Source: Zymomonas sp. (GTDB taxonomy: Bacteria > Pseudomonadota > Alphaproteobacteria > Sphingomonadales > Sphingomonadaceae). Taken from it: a DNA stretch of 9,229 bases. Both the position numbers and the translations under genes were made by a program. The DNA lies in contig JAIYAJ010000580.1 of the NCBI GenBank assembly GCA_027489105.1, positions 1 through 9,229 on the forward strand. The letters run 5' to 3'. Below the pieces are notes generated by a model, which worked only from the letters and a program-made list of their open reading frames with translations, was not told the origin of the DNA and did no database searches. Positions 1 to 6,186 of this stretch are shown in pieces (the stretch's first letter is position 1; every line of letters begins with the position of its first letter).

Positions 1-77
1 CCGCGACGCTCAGCCGCAATTCGCCCTGCCCGTGCGGGTCGGGGTTGAAGTACAAGCACTGCCACGGCGCGCTCTGA
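1..77 (+). CDS. secA: Protein translocase subunit SecA, C-terminal end (partial)
   Basis: Only the last 24 codons are present (reading frame begins at base 3, TGA at 75-77). The peptide reads ...RNSPCPCGSGLKYKHCHGAL. This is the CxCx8CH zinc-binding SEC-C motif that closes most bacterial SecA ATPases and binds SecB and ribosomes. The rest of the gene lies left of the window. Other proteins also carry SEC-C tails, but the motif sitting at the extreme C-terminus and followed by HGAL-stop is the usual arrangement in alphaproteobacterial SecA. SecA is the cytoplasmic/peripheral membrane motor that pushes unfolded preproteins through SecYEG. The motif is certain; the gene identity is inferred from this short tail. 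A strong hairpin follows directly (80-118). Confidence 0.8.
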   Translation, partial: ATLSRNSPCPCGSGLKYKHCHGAL

Positions 78-79
78 TC

Positions 80-118
80 GAAGGCATGCCGCGCCCTTGA
101 AACAGCGCGGCACCCTTC
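80..118 (+). terminator. Hairpin after secA, probable transcription terminator
   Basis: Bases 87-94 (TGCCGCGC) and 105-112 (GCGCGGCA) form a perfect 8-bp stem around a 10-nt loop. An outer stem pairs GAAGG (80-84) with CCTTC (114-118), separated by a small internal loop. It starts three bases after the secA stop codon. There is no T-rich tail, only pyrimidine-rich CCCTTCC, so termination is inferred from position and stem strength; transcript-end stabilisation is the alternative. Confidence 0.55.
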
Positions 119-159
119 CGATGATCGCCGCGTCGCCGGGAGGGGGGCGATTGAGGATC

Positions 160-186
160 ATGGCCATGACCGGTCTCCATGCCTGA
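160..186 (+). other. Eight-codon upstream ORF overlapping the YbaN/DUF454 start
   Basis: ATG at 160 opens an 8-codon frame (MAMTGLHA, TGA at 184-186) preceded by a purine-rich TGAGGA at about 152-157. The following gene's ATG (179-181) has no good Shine-Dalgarno of its own and lies inside the last codons of this mini-ORF in another frame. The layout fits translational coupling or reinitiation. It may be coincidence: the ORF is very short and nothing shows it is translated. Confidence 0.3.
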
Positions 187-598
187 TCCGACGCACCATT
201 CCGGCGATACCGACGACGGCCGGCCCATTCATGGTCCGGTGAAGCGCTGGGCATGGTTCCTGCTGGGCTGGGTGATGGTCGGTCTCGGCTTCATCGGCGC
301 GATGTTGCCGGTCATGCCGACGACGATCTTTCTGATCCTGGCAGCCGCCTGTTTCGGCCATTCCAGTCCGCGCTTCGAACGCTGGCTGCTTGAGCATCGC
401 TGGTTCGGGGAGCCGATTCGCCGCTGGCGGGAGAATCGCGCCATCCCCTTCAAGGCGAAGATCATCGCCATCGTCAGTATGGCCGGGGGCTTCGTCATGA
501 TGCTGCTCACCGCCGCGCCGCCGCTCTGGGCCGATCTGGTCGTGGCAGCGTCGCTGACCGTCTGCGCCGCCTATGTCGCGACCCGCCCCAATGGCTGA
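179..598 (+). CDS. YbaN/DUF454 family inner-membrane protein
   Basis: This 139-residue protein matches the pattern of the YbaN (DUF454) family of small inner-membrane proteins, whose biochemical role is not established. A polar N-terminus of about 20 residues is followed by a hydrophobic stretch at roughly 26-60. That stretch contains the family hallmark LPVMPTTIF (43-51) and then FGHSSPRFERWLLEHRWFG (59-77). A basic, Arg-rich cytoplasmic-type loop with RRWRENRAIPFKAK (81-94) comes next, and two more hydrophobic segments lie at about 95-112 and 117-134. Length is close to that usual for the family. ATG 179 is the most upstream start in this frame; GTG 239 (residue 21) would also keep the whole conserved domain. 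No clear Shine-Dalgarno precedes 179, but an 8-codon ORF with a better one overlaps it. The gap to the downstream kinase gene is short, but an AT-rich pocket there suggests that gene has its own promoter. Confidence 0.85.
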   Translation: MPDPTHHSGDTDDGRPIHGPVKRWAWFLLGWVMVGLGFIGAMLPVMPTTIFLILAAACFGHSSPRFERWLLEHRWFGEPIRRWRENRAIPFKAKIIAIVSMAGGFVMMLLTAAPPLWADLVVAASLTVCAAYVATRPNG

Positions 599-622
599 GA
601 CCGTGCGCAAGCCGCTCAAGAA

Positions 623-678
623 TTAACGAAAGTTTGCAATCGCGCCTTTCCCTTATCCTTCATCCCTATCTATTAAGG
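623..678 (+). promoter_or_regulatory. AT-rich pocket, possible promoter of the kinase-like gene
   Basis: Bases 621-680 contain only 23 G/C out of 60 by hand count, in surroundings that are clearly GC-rich. A TATCTA at 667-672 lies seven bases before the ATG at 679 and could be a -10 element for a leaderless or nearly leaderless mRNA; no convincing -35 is visible at the expected distance. A TTAAC half-site (623-627) is also present. If the upstream TTG 634 were the true start, this stretch would be coding, but its codons (CTT three times, CTA, TTA, AGG) are atypical for the neighbourhood. Confidence 0.35.
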
Positions 679-2625
679 ATGCGGGCAAGGGGCACCGAAG
701 GAGCAAGGCCAATTCCGCCGGAGACCGTAGCAGAGGCCATTCATCTGCTGACCATCGCCGAGTCCCTCGCGGGGGCAGGCCATTGGCGGTCGGATGCTTC
801 GCGCAATTTCTTCCTTTGGTCTCCCGAGATCTACCGCATTCTCGGCCTCGATCCGGACACGCCGCCGACCGTAGACGTCGTCTGCAGCCATTATCATCCC
901 GACGACGTGCAACGGATCATGCTGTCGATGCAGGAATCGACCGCAACGGGTATTCTCGCACCCTTCCGCTTTCGCTGGATCCGCCCCGATGGGCAGACGA
1001 TCCACGTCCAGGTTGCCGGCCGCGTGAACCAGGGCACCGAGATGATCGGCATCATGCGCGACGTCACGCAGGAGGTGGAGACCGAGCGCGCATTGCTCGC
1101 GACACGCGATCAGGTGCGCGCGGCGGAGCGCGGCAAGGCGGAAATGCTCGAACTGCTGCGCCGCGAAGTCCGCGGACCGATCCAGTCGCTCATGACGTCG
1201 CTCGACAGCCTTCGGCTCAGCACGGGCGAAGCGCAGCGCACGGCGCAGATCGCCACATTGGCGCAGACCGCGGACGGCGTGCTGGGCGTGATCGACGAGA
1301 TGCTCGATTTCACCCGCGTCGATGCTGGCCGGGTCGTCATAGAGAGCATCAATTTCGACCTGCGCGCGCTGGTTCGCACCACCGCCGACCTGTTCGCCGG
1401 AGCGGCCGCCGCCAAAGGTCTGACGCTTGAGGGCCATGGTCTCGACGGTGAGCCGGTCGCAGTCCGCGGCGATCCCGCGCGGTTGCAGCAGATATTGTCG
1501 AACCTGCTCGGCAACGCCGTCAAATACACCGGATCGGGCATCGTCTCGATCGCGCTGTCGCCGACCCGGTCCGATGACGAGAGCGACTGGTGGATGGTGA
1601 TCGTCCGCGACAGCGGCCAGGGGATCGACCAGGAGATATTGGGCCGCATCTTCGCGCGTGGCGAGCAGGTCGACGCGGCACGGCTCCGCCTGCATGGCCG
1701 CAGCGGACTGGGGCTGGCGATCAGCCAGCAGCTCGCCGAAGCCATGGGCGGTTCGATCGCGGTGTCGAGCGACGCGGGCAAGGGAACGACCTTCTCGATC
1801 GAACTCCCCTTCCGGCGCAGCGACGGCGTCCTCCAACTGTCGCCCGAGCATGAGACGACCGGGCCGATGCGCATCCTGCTGGCGGAGGACAATCCGATCA
1901 ACCGCCGGCTGATGGCAGGCCTGCTCAGCCGCGAGGGCCATGACGTGGTCGCCGTCGAGGACGGCCGCAAGGCGCTGTCCGCCATCGCCACCCAGCCCTT
2001 CGACCTCGTCCTCATGGACATGCAGATGCCCGAGCTCGACGGGCTCGATGCAACCCGCGCCGTCCGCGCACTCGACCCCCCTGCGGCGAATGTGCCGATC
2101 CTCGCGATCAGCGCGGATTCCGCACCCGAGCGCCGCCGCATCTATTTCGATGCGGGCATCGACAGCTTCCTGCCCAAGCCGATCGTCTCCAGCCAGCTGC
2201 TCGAGATGATCGGAACGATGCGCCGCGCCCGGCCGGCGGCTTCATCATCGAGCGGGGACCGGTTCGACCGTGAGCGGCTGAACCTGCTGGTCGAGCAGGC
2301 AGGCTATGAGGAAGCCGCATTGCTGATGCGCACATTGCTCGCCGATCTGGCCGATCGCCCGCGCCGGATCGCCGCCGCCATCCGCGCACAGGCGTGGGAA
2401 ATCGCGGCGGCCGAGGCTGACGCGTTGCGAACGATGCTCGACTGCTTCGGCACCTTCAGCCTGTCCCGGCTGCTCGCCGCCATCGGCCGCCAATGCAGTC
2501 GGCGCGAATGCCAGCCTGCCGTGGTCGCCGAACTGTTCGACCAGGCCAAGGCGCTTGCCATCGTTCTGGAGCAGGAGATGGGATCGCCGGCGGCCATCAG
2601 CCCCGCTGCCGTTTCAACCGGGTAG
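679..2625 (+). CDS. PAS hybrid histidine-kinase-like protein lacking both phospho-acceptor histidines
   Basis: This 648-residue soluble protein has no membrane segment. Domains in order: a PAS fold (about 28-131); a HisKA-like dimerisation helix pair (about 152-220); a HATPase domain (about 255-380) with N-box NLLGNAVKYT (275-284), G1 box DSGQG (from D311) and G2 box GLGLA (343-347); a receiver domain (about 397-510) with acidic pair E403/D404, phospho-acceptor D447 in MDMQMPE, S478 and K500 in LPKPI; and an Hpt-like helical tail (about 530-620). The ATP site and receiver look intact. The H-box reads LLRREVRGPIQ where families have MSHEIRTPLN, so the acceptor His is Arg162. In the tail, the AHxLKG-type motif reads ADALRT, so its His is Asp581. 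ATG 679 is chosen because the extension from TTG 634 is AT-rich, has unusual codons and precedes the domains. It probably acts as a signalling modulator or receives phosphate on the receiver domain from another kinase; the partner is unknown. Confidence 0.88.
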   Translation: MRARGTEGARPIPPETVAEAIHLLTIAESLAGAGHWRSDASRNFFLWSPEIYRILGLDPDTPPTVDVVCSHYHPDDVQRIMLSMQESTATGILAPFRFRWIRPDGQTIHVQVAGRVNQGTEMIGIMRDVTQEVETERALLATRDQVRAAERGKAEMLELLRREVRGPIQSLMTSLDSLRLSTGEAQRTAQIATLAQTADGVLGVIDEMLDFTRVDAGRVVIESINFDLRALVRTTADLFAGAAAAKGLTLEGHGLDGEPVAVRGDPARLQQILSNLLGNAVKYTGSGIVSIALSPTRSDDESDWWMVIVRDSGQGIDQEILGRIFARGEQVDAARLRLHGRSGLGLAISQQLAEAMGGSIAVSSDAGKGTTFSIELPFRRSDGVLQLSPEHETTGPMRILLAEDNPINRRLMAGLLSREGHDVVAVEDGRKALSAIATQPFDLVLMDMQMPELDGLDATRAVRALDPPAANVPILAISADSAPERRRIYFDAGIDSFLPKPIVSSQLLEMIGTMRRARPAASSSSGDRFDRERLNLLVEQAGYEEAALLMRTLLADLADRPRRIAAAIRAQAWEIAAAEADALRTMLDCFGTFSLSRLLAAIGRQCSRRECQPAVVAELFDQAKALAIVLEQEMGSPAAISPAAVSTG

Positions 2626-2631
2626 GCGCAT

Positions 2632-2647
2632 ATCCGCCACGGCGGAT
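2632..2647. terminator. Short hairpin between convergent genes
   Basis: ATCCGCC (2632-2638) and GGCGGAT (2641-2647) are perfect inverted repeats, giving about 6 bp with a 4-nt loop. They lie in the 26-bp gap between the convergent kinase-like gene and rnhA, where a bidirectional terminator would be expected. There is no T-tract on either strand, so the call rests on position and symmetry. Confidence 0.35.
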
Positions 2648-2651
2648 CCGA

Positions 2652-3092
2652 TCAGAGGCCGAGCGCCGCGTCGCTCGCCAGCTTGTCGGCCCGTTCATTG
2701 TCGGGATGGCCGGCATGGCCTTTGACCCAGACCCAGTCGATCCGGTGCTGCGTCGAGGCGGCGAGAAGCTCCTGCCAGAGCTCTGCATTCTTGACCGGCT
2801 TCTTGTCTGCCGTCTTCCAGCCATTGCGACGCCAGCCATGAATCCACTTGGTGAGACCATCCATGACATAGCGGCTGTCGGTCGACAGCTTGATCCGGCA
2901 GGGGCGGTTGAGCGCCTGCAATGCCTTGATCGCCGCGGTCAGCTCCATCCGGTTGTTGGTCGACGGATTTTCCCCGCCCGACAGTTCCTTCTCGCGCCCG
3001 CCGAAGCGCAGCACCGCGCCCCAGCCCCCGGGTCCGGGATTGCCCTTGCACGCGCCATCGGTCGCGATCTCGACATAGGGAAGCTCGTCCAT
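2652..3092 (-). CDS. rnhA: Ribonuclease HI
   Basis: This 146-residue enzyme cuts the RNA strand of RNA-DNA hybrids (R-loops, replication primers) in the cytoplasm. The complete catalytic set is visible: D12 in [18 protein letters not shown]50 in [10 protein letters not shown]72 in LSTDSRYV and D136 in NERADKLA, plus the mobile-loop H126 in [13 protein letters not shown]. Each is shifted by two from the E. coli numbering (D10, E48, D70, D134, H124). The basic handle region [20 protein letters not shown] (83-102) is also present. Length is normal. It is the last gene of the ispH-thrB-rnhA operon, starting 5 bases after the thrB stop. No strong Shine-Dalgarno is visible, so translation probably depends on coupling to thrB. 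Confidence 0.97.
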   Translation of the reverse strand: MDELPYVEIATDGACKGNPGPGGWGAVLRFGGREKELSGGENPSTNNRMELTAAIKALQALNRPCRIKLSTDSRYVMDGLTKWIHGWRRNGWKTADKKPVKNAELWQELLAASTQHRIDWVWVKGHAGHPDNERADKLASDAALGL

Positions 3093-3097
3093 GACGG

Positions 3098-4063
3098 TCA
3101 GCCCGATGCCAGCAGCATTTCGGGATCGACCTCGGCATAGAAGTCCAGCCGGCGCTGGAAGGCGAGCGGGTCCTTCCGGGTGACCAGAGCGTCGGCCGGC
3201 GTGTTGAGCCAGTCCCAGGCACGGGTCAGCAGGAAGCGCAGGCAGGATCCCCGCGCGAGAATCGGGAAAGCGAGGCGCTCTTCCGTCGAAAGACCGAAGC
3301 GGCGATCATAGCCAGCGATCAGCGAGCGCCCGAGATCGGGATGATAGCCGGTGCCGTCATTTTCGAAGCACCAGGCGCTATGCGTCACGGCCACGTCCCA
3401 GGCGCGGATATCGGTGCAGGCGAAATAGAAATCGATTACCCCGCTGACCTCGTCGCCGAGCATCAGCACATTGTCCGGGAACAGATCGGCATGGATCACC
3501 GACGTCGCCAGATGGCGCGGCCAGTTGGCCTCCAGAAATGCGAGTTCGCCCATGACCCGCGCGCGCAGGCCGGGCGAGATGCGGTCGAGATCTTCGCCGC
3601 AGCGTTCGGCCAGCGCGCGCCATCCGGCGATGTCGAGGCTGTTGGGGCGACCAAGCCTGAAATCGGCGAGCGCGCGGTGCATGTCGCCAAGCGCACCGCC
3701 CGCCGCAAAGGCCTGGGTCGGGGTCGGGTGGGTTACGGACACGCCCTGCAGGAATTCGATCAGGCAGGCGGGCCGCCCGGCGAGCGTCTGAAGCTGCTCA
3801 CCGCGCCGGTCGCTGAGCATTCGGGGGATGTTGAGCCCCTTAGACGCCAGATGATCGGTCAGCGCGCAGAAGAAGGGGAGATCGGCCGCGTCGACGCGCT
3901 TCTCGTAAAGGGTGAGGATGAAGCGCCCGCCGGTCGTTTCGACCAGATAGTTGCTGTTCTCGACGCCCTCCGCGATCCCCTTGGCCGAGAGCAGCGTACC
4001 GACGTCATACCGGCGCAGGAAGTCGCTCATCGCCTCGGTCGAGACCTGCGTGTACACGGCCAT
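3098..4063 (-). CDS. thrB: Homoserine kinase, APH-type ThrB
   Basis: This 321-residue protein phosphorylates homoserine to O-phosphohomoserine with ATP, the penultimate step of threonine synthesis. It belongs to the aminoglycoside-phosphotransferase-like fold used for ThrB in alphaproteobacteria and pseudomonads, not the GHMP-kinase fold of E. coli ThrB. Visible markers are a nucleotide-loop-like [10 protein letters not shown] (32-41), the catalytic [10 protein letters not shown] (191-200; D193 as the likely base, N198 for metal) and the metal-binding D211 in GVIDFYF. Length matches the family. The start at 4063 is supported by GAAGGA (complement of 4073-4078) nine bases upstream. That Shine-Dalgarno overlaps the end of ispH, including its TGA (4077-4079), which suggests translational coupling. 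The gap to ispH is 13 bases and to rnhA is 5. Confidence 0.95.
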   Translation of the reverse strand: MAVYTQVSTEAMSDFLRRYDVGTLLSAKGIAEGVENSNYLVETTGGRFILTLYEKRVDAADLPFFCALTDHLASKGLNIPRMLSDRRGEQLQTLAGRPACLIEFLQGVSVTHPTPTQAFAAGGALGDMHRALADFRLGRPNSLDIAGWRALAERCGEDLDRISPGLRARVMGELAFLEANWPRHLATSVIHADLFPDNVLMLGDEVSGVIDFYFACTDIRAWDVAVTHSAWCFENDGTGYHPDLGRSLIAGYDRRFGLSTEERLAFPILARGSCLRFLLTRAWDWLNTPADALVTRKDPLAFQRRLDFYAEVDPEMLLASG

Positions 4064-4076
4064 CGTCGACGTTCCT

Positions 4077-5027
4077 TCAGGCCACGAGCGCGCGCGGCAG
4101 CTTGAACAACATATTCTCGGTCACCGTCGCCGCTTCGGTCTCGCTGACGGTGAAGCGGGTGCCGAGCAGGTCGACGACCTCGCGGACGAGAACTTCGGGC
4201 GCAGACGCCCCGGCGGTGATGCCCAGCGTGGCGACGCCTTCTAGCCAAGCAAAGTCGATCTCGCTCGCGCGCTGGATGAGCCGCGCCTTCACGCCGCTGC
4301 GCTCGGCTACCTCGACGAGGCGCAGCGAGTTGGAGCTGTTGGGCGCTCCGATCACCAGCATCGCGTCGCAGCGCTCGGCGATCGCCTTGACCGCGCCCTG
4401 CCGGTTGGACGTGGCATAGCAGATGTCCTCGCTGTCGGGGGCGACGATCTCCGGGAAGCGGCGGCGCACGGCAGCGATGATCTCGGCGGTGTCGTCGACC
4501 GACAGCGTCGTCTGGCTGAGGAAGGCCAGCGGCACGCCATCGGGCACCGCGATCGTCTCGGCATCGGCGACCGTCTCGATCAAGGTGATCGCGCCGTCGG
4601 GAACCTGCCCGAAGGTCCCGATGACCTCAGGATGGCCGCGATGGCCGATGAACAGAATATGCTGCCCGTTCTTCACCAGGCGCTCTGCCTGACGGTGCAC
4701 TTTGGACACGAGCGGGCAGGTTGCATCGAGAAAGTTGAGGCCGCGCTCGATCGCCTTGGCCGGCACCGCCTTGGGCACGCCATGGGCCGAGAAGACCACG
4801 GGCACGCCATCGGGCACCTCGTCCAGCTCCTCGACGAAGATCGCGCCCTTGGCCTTCAGGTCGTCGACGACATATTTGTTGTGGACGATCTCATGCCGGA
4901 CATAGACCGGCGGACCGAATTTCTCGATCGTCAGCTCGACGATGCGGATCGCGCGATCGACCCCCGCACAGAAGCCGCGCGGCGCGGCGATCAACAGGTT
5001 CAGCGGCGGCAGCGACGATGCGGTCAT
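4077..5027 (-). CDS. ispH: 4-hydroxy-3-methylbut-2-enyl diphosphate reductase
   Basis: This 316-residue iron-sulfur enzyme makes IPP and DMAPP from HMBPP in the last step of the MEP isoprenoid pathway. The three cluster-binding cysteines are visible: C20 in [13 protein letters not shown]104 in DATCPLV and C203 in [10 protein letters not shown]. Also present are the substrate-site residues H49 (EIVHN), H82 (SAHGV), H132 with the catalytic E134 (GHPEV), and SQTTLS (171-176). Length equals that of E. coli IspH. I chose ATG 5027 (MTASSLPP) because the conserved core begins about ten residues later. ATG 5039, four codons upstream (MRYAM), is equally possible, and neither has a convincing Shine-Dalgarno. 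The frame stays open far upstream only as a GC-rich shadow of the opposite gene. First gene of the ispH-thrB-rnhA operon and divergent from the lipoprotein gene. Confidence 0.96.
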   Translation of the reverse strand: MTASSLPPLNLLIAAPRGFCAGVDRAIRIVELTIEKFGPPVYVRHEIVHNKYVVDDLKAKGAIFVEELDEVPDGVPVVFSAHGVPKAVPAKAIERGLNFLDATCPLVSKVHRQAERLVKNGQHILFIGHRGHPEVIGTFGQVPDGAITLIETVADAETIAVPDGVPLAFLSQTTLSVDDTAEIIAAVRRRFPEIVAPDSEDICYATSNRQGAVKAIAERCDAMLVIGAPNSSNSLRLVEVAERSGVKARLIQRASEIDFAWLEGVATLGITAGASAPEVLVREVVDLLGTRFTVSETEAATVTENMLFKLPRALVA

Positions 5028-5039
5028 GGCATAGCGCAT

Positions 5040-5222
5040 AGGCGATTGCGCGGCGGGGCGGAAGCCGCTTCGACGTCGGCCGTCCAAAAGCCTGTGCCGG
5101 GCGGCGGACGGAGCAGGCCGGTTTGCAAAGCGCTTCCCCCTGCGCCGAACTGGCTCTATGGATGCGCGACCGGGCGGCGCCCCCGATCCGCCACGGCCGA
5201 CGAAGTGAAGGATGCCTGCTCC
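5040..5222. promoter_or_regulatory. Divergent intergenic region of ispH and the lipoprotein gene
   Basis: About 190 bases without a supported gene separate the two divergent starts, so both promoters should lie here. I found no convincing -35/-10 pair for either direction. The one visible landmark is a pair of overlapping palindromes, TTTGCAAA (5122-5129) and AAGCGCTT (5128-5135); TTGCAA at 5123-5128 could also be a weak -35 for the + strand. The Shine-Dalgarno of the lipoprotein gene, GAAGGA, is at 5207-5212. Confidence 0.4.
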
Positions 5223-5870
5223 GTGCGATTCCCCAAGACCTCCGCGATTCTCCTCGCCGCACTGACGCTCGCAGCCTGCAAGACGGACACCGAATTTGAC
5301 GAGCGCGGCGGCTTCAAGATCGCGCGCTCGCCTTGCCCCGCGGCGGCTATCCCGACCTACACCGGCGACATCACGCTGTTCGATCCGCCGGCCGAACGCC
5401 GCGTCGAGGCGATCGACGTGACCGCCGCCATCGCCAATCTGAAATCCGCCTGCACCGACAGCCGCGGCGCGGCGCAGGTCCAGCTGCGGGTCGATTTCGA
5501 TGTCTTCGCCCGCCGCACCAATGCCGGCGCTGCGCGCACGGTGACGCTGCCCTATTTCGCGACGGTTCTGCGCGCCGGTACCGAGATCCAGGCGAAGCAG
5601 CTCGGTACGGTGACGATCGAGTTCCCGGCAGGGCAGCTGCGCGGATCGGCCCATGCCTCCGCCACCGCCGTGGTGACGCGCGCGGCGGCCACGCTGCCGC
5701 CGGAAGTGCTCGAGCGGGTCAACCGCAAGCGCAAGGCCGGCGACGCCGACGCCGCGCTCGATCCGATGAACGAGCCGAGCGTGCGCGAAGCGATGAACCA
5801 GGCCAATTTCGAGCTGCTGGTCGGCTTCCAGCTCAGCGAAAGCCAGCTCGCCTACAACGCCGCGCGCTAA
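5223..5870 (+). CDS. Small lipoprotein of unknown function
   Basis: I do not recognise a family for this 215-residue protein. From GTG 5223 it begins with a short lipoprotein signal: charged residues R2 and K5, a hydrophobic core [10 protein letters not shown], then the lipobox LAAC with Cys19 as the expected lipidated residue. Asp does not follow the Cys (it is Lys), so outer-membrane sorting is plausible. The mature part has two further cysteines (in SPCPAA and KSACTD) that could form a periplasmic disulfide. It also has a run of alternating hydrophobic and polar residues at roughly 85-155 suggesting a beta-rich domain, and a charged helical tail ([11 protein letters not shown] and beyond). 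GTG 5223 is preferred because GAAGGA (5207-5212) sits ten bases upstream and the signal peptide starts there. GTG 5205 is an in-frame alternative. It stands alone between divergent ispH and the glycine-cleavage operon. Confidence 0.85.
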   Translation: MRFPKTSAILLAALTLAACKTDTEFDERGGFKIARSPCPAAAIPTYTGDITLFDPPAERRVEAIDVTAAIANLKSACTDSRGAAQVQLRVDFDVFARRTNAGAARTVTLPYFATVLRAGTEIQAKQLGTVTIEFPAGQLRGSAHASATAVVTRAAATLPPEVLERVNRKRKAGDADAALDPMNEPSVREAMNQANFELLVGFQLSESQLAYNAAR

Positions 5871-5874
5871 GCGG

Positions 5875-5891
5875 GCGGGCGGGCTGCCCGC
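5875..5891 (+). terminator. GC-rich hairpin after the lipoprotein gene
   Basis: GCGGGC (5875-5880) pairs with GCCCGC (5886-5891) around a 5-nt loop, starting four bases after the TAA at 5868-5870. The following bases, GCCTTCTCC, are pyrimidine-rich but not a T-tract. Probably a terminator or transcript-end stem separating this gene from the riboswitch-controlled operon. Confidence 0.4.
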
Positions 5892-5995
5892 GCCTTCTCC
5901 ACAGCCATTCGCGCCCGGCCTCATTCCAGCGTTGACTTAGGCCGGGCCGCGCGCCAAGGCAGCCAAGTCGTCGCCGGGCAACCGGTGCTGGCCAT
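5892..5995 (+). promoter_or_regulatory. Presumed promoter region of the glycine cleavage operon
   Basis: This stretch lies between the lipoprotein gene's hairpin and the riboswitch and must contain the operon promoter if the riboswitch is transcribed independently. TTGACT at 5932-5937 is a good -35 match, but no recognisable -10 lies 16-18 bases further on. An imperfect dyad, GACTTAGGC (5934-5942) with GCCAAGTC (5962-5969) and one bulged A, overlaps it and might be an operator or a leader hairpin. The assignment is by position. Confidence 0.35.
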
Positions 5996-6186
5996 GCGGG
6001 AGAGTGCCGGGTCCGTCCCGGCCGCCGAAGGAGCAACCGCCCCGGAATCTCTCAGGTCACCGGACCGCGTGGCAAGGATCGACACTCTGGAAAGCGGATG
6101 GGCGGGAAACTGCGCCATCCCACCGAAGGGGTAAGCCGGACCGTCGCAGGTTCGGCGAAAGCTCTCAGGTTCCGTGACAGAGGGGG
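5996..6186 (+). ncRNA. Tandem glycine riboswitch (gcvT leader)
   Basis: Two glycine aptamers stand in series. Aptamer 1 (about 5996-6092) has GGGAGAG (5998-6004), a hairpin GCCGGG/CCCGGC (6006-6011 with 6017-6022), the core GCCGAAGGAGCAA (6024-6036), AATCTCTCAGG (6046-6056) and ACACTCTGG (6082-6090). Aptamer 2 (about 6085-6186) has a hairpin GATGG/CCATC, the core CACCGAAGGGGTAAG (6121-6135), an 8-bp stem GCCGGACC/GGTTCGGC with one G-U pair (6135-6142 with 6149-6156), GCTCTCAGG (6161-6169) and the terminal ACAGAGGGGG. These are the signature elements of the gcvT RNA class, which senses glycine and commonly turns on glycine cleavage genes. The target directly downstream is gcvT. The aptamer-2 3' arm can pair with the gcvT ribosome-binding site, suggesting translational control. 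Confidence 0.96.

Noticed and set aside
10..228. Minus-strand 72-codon frame at the left edge
   Set aside because: The plus strand encodes a SEC-C zinc motif ending at 77 and a hairpin follows, so the minus frame is a shadow.
673..2141. Overlapping minus-strand open frames opposite the kinase-like gene
   Set aside because: The plus-strand protein shows PAS, HATPase and receiver motifs throughout; the minus frames are Arg/Ala/Ser-rich with no family features.
4632..5222. Plus-strand open frame leading into the lipoprotein gene from within ispH
   Set aside because: It is antisense to ispH, with unlikely composition; a lipoprotein signal and Shine-Dalgarno place the real start at 5223.
5028..5924. 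Long minus-strand open frame continuing upstream of ispH, opposite the lipoprotein gene
   Set aside because: The conserved IspH sequence begins about ten residues after ATG 5027; the upstream part is low-complexity Arg/Ala/Gly-rich translation opposite a gene with a clear signal peptide, typical of GC-rich shadow frames.
6046..6169. Short direct repeats CTCTCAGG (6049-6056 and 6162-6169)
   Set aside because: They are the equivalent conserved segments of the two glycine aptamers, not a repeat array or mobile-element remnant.
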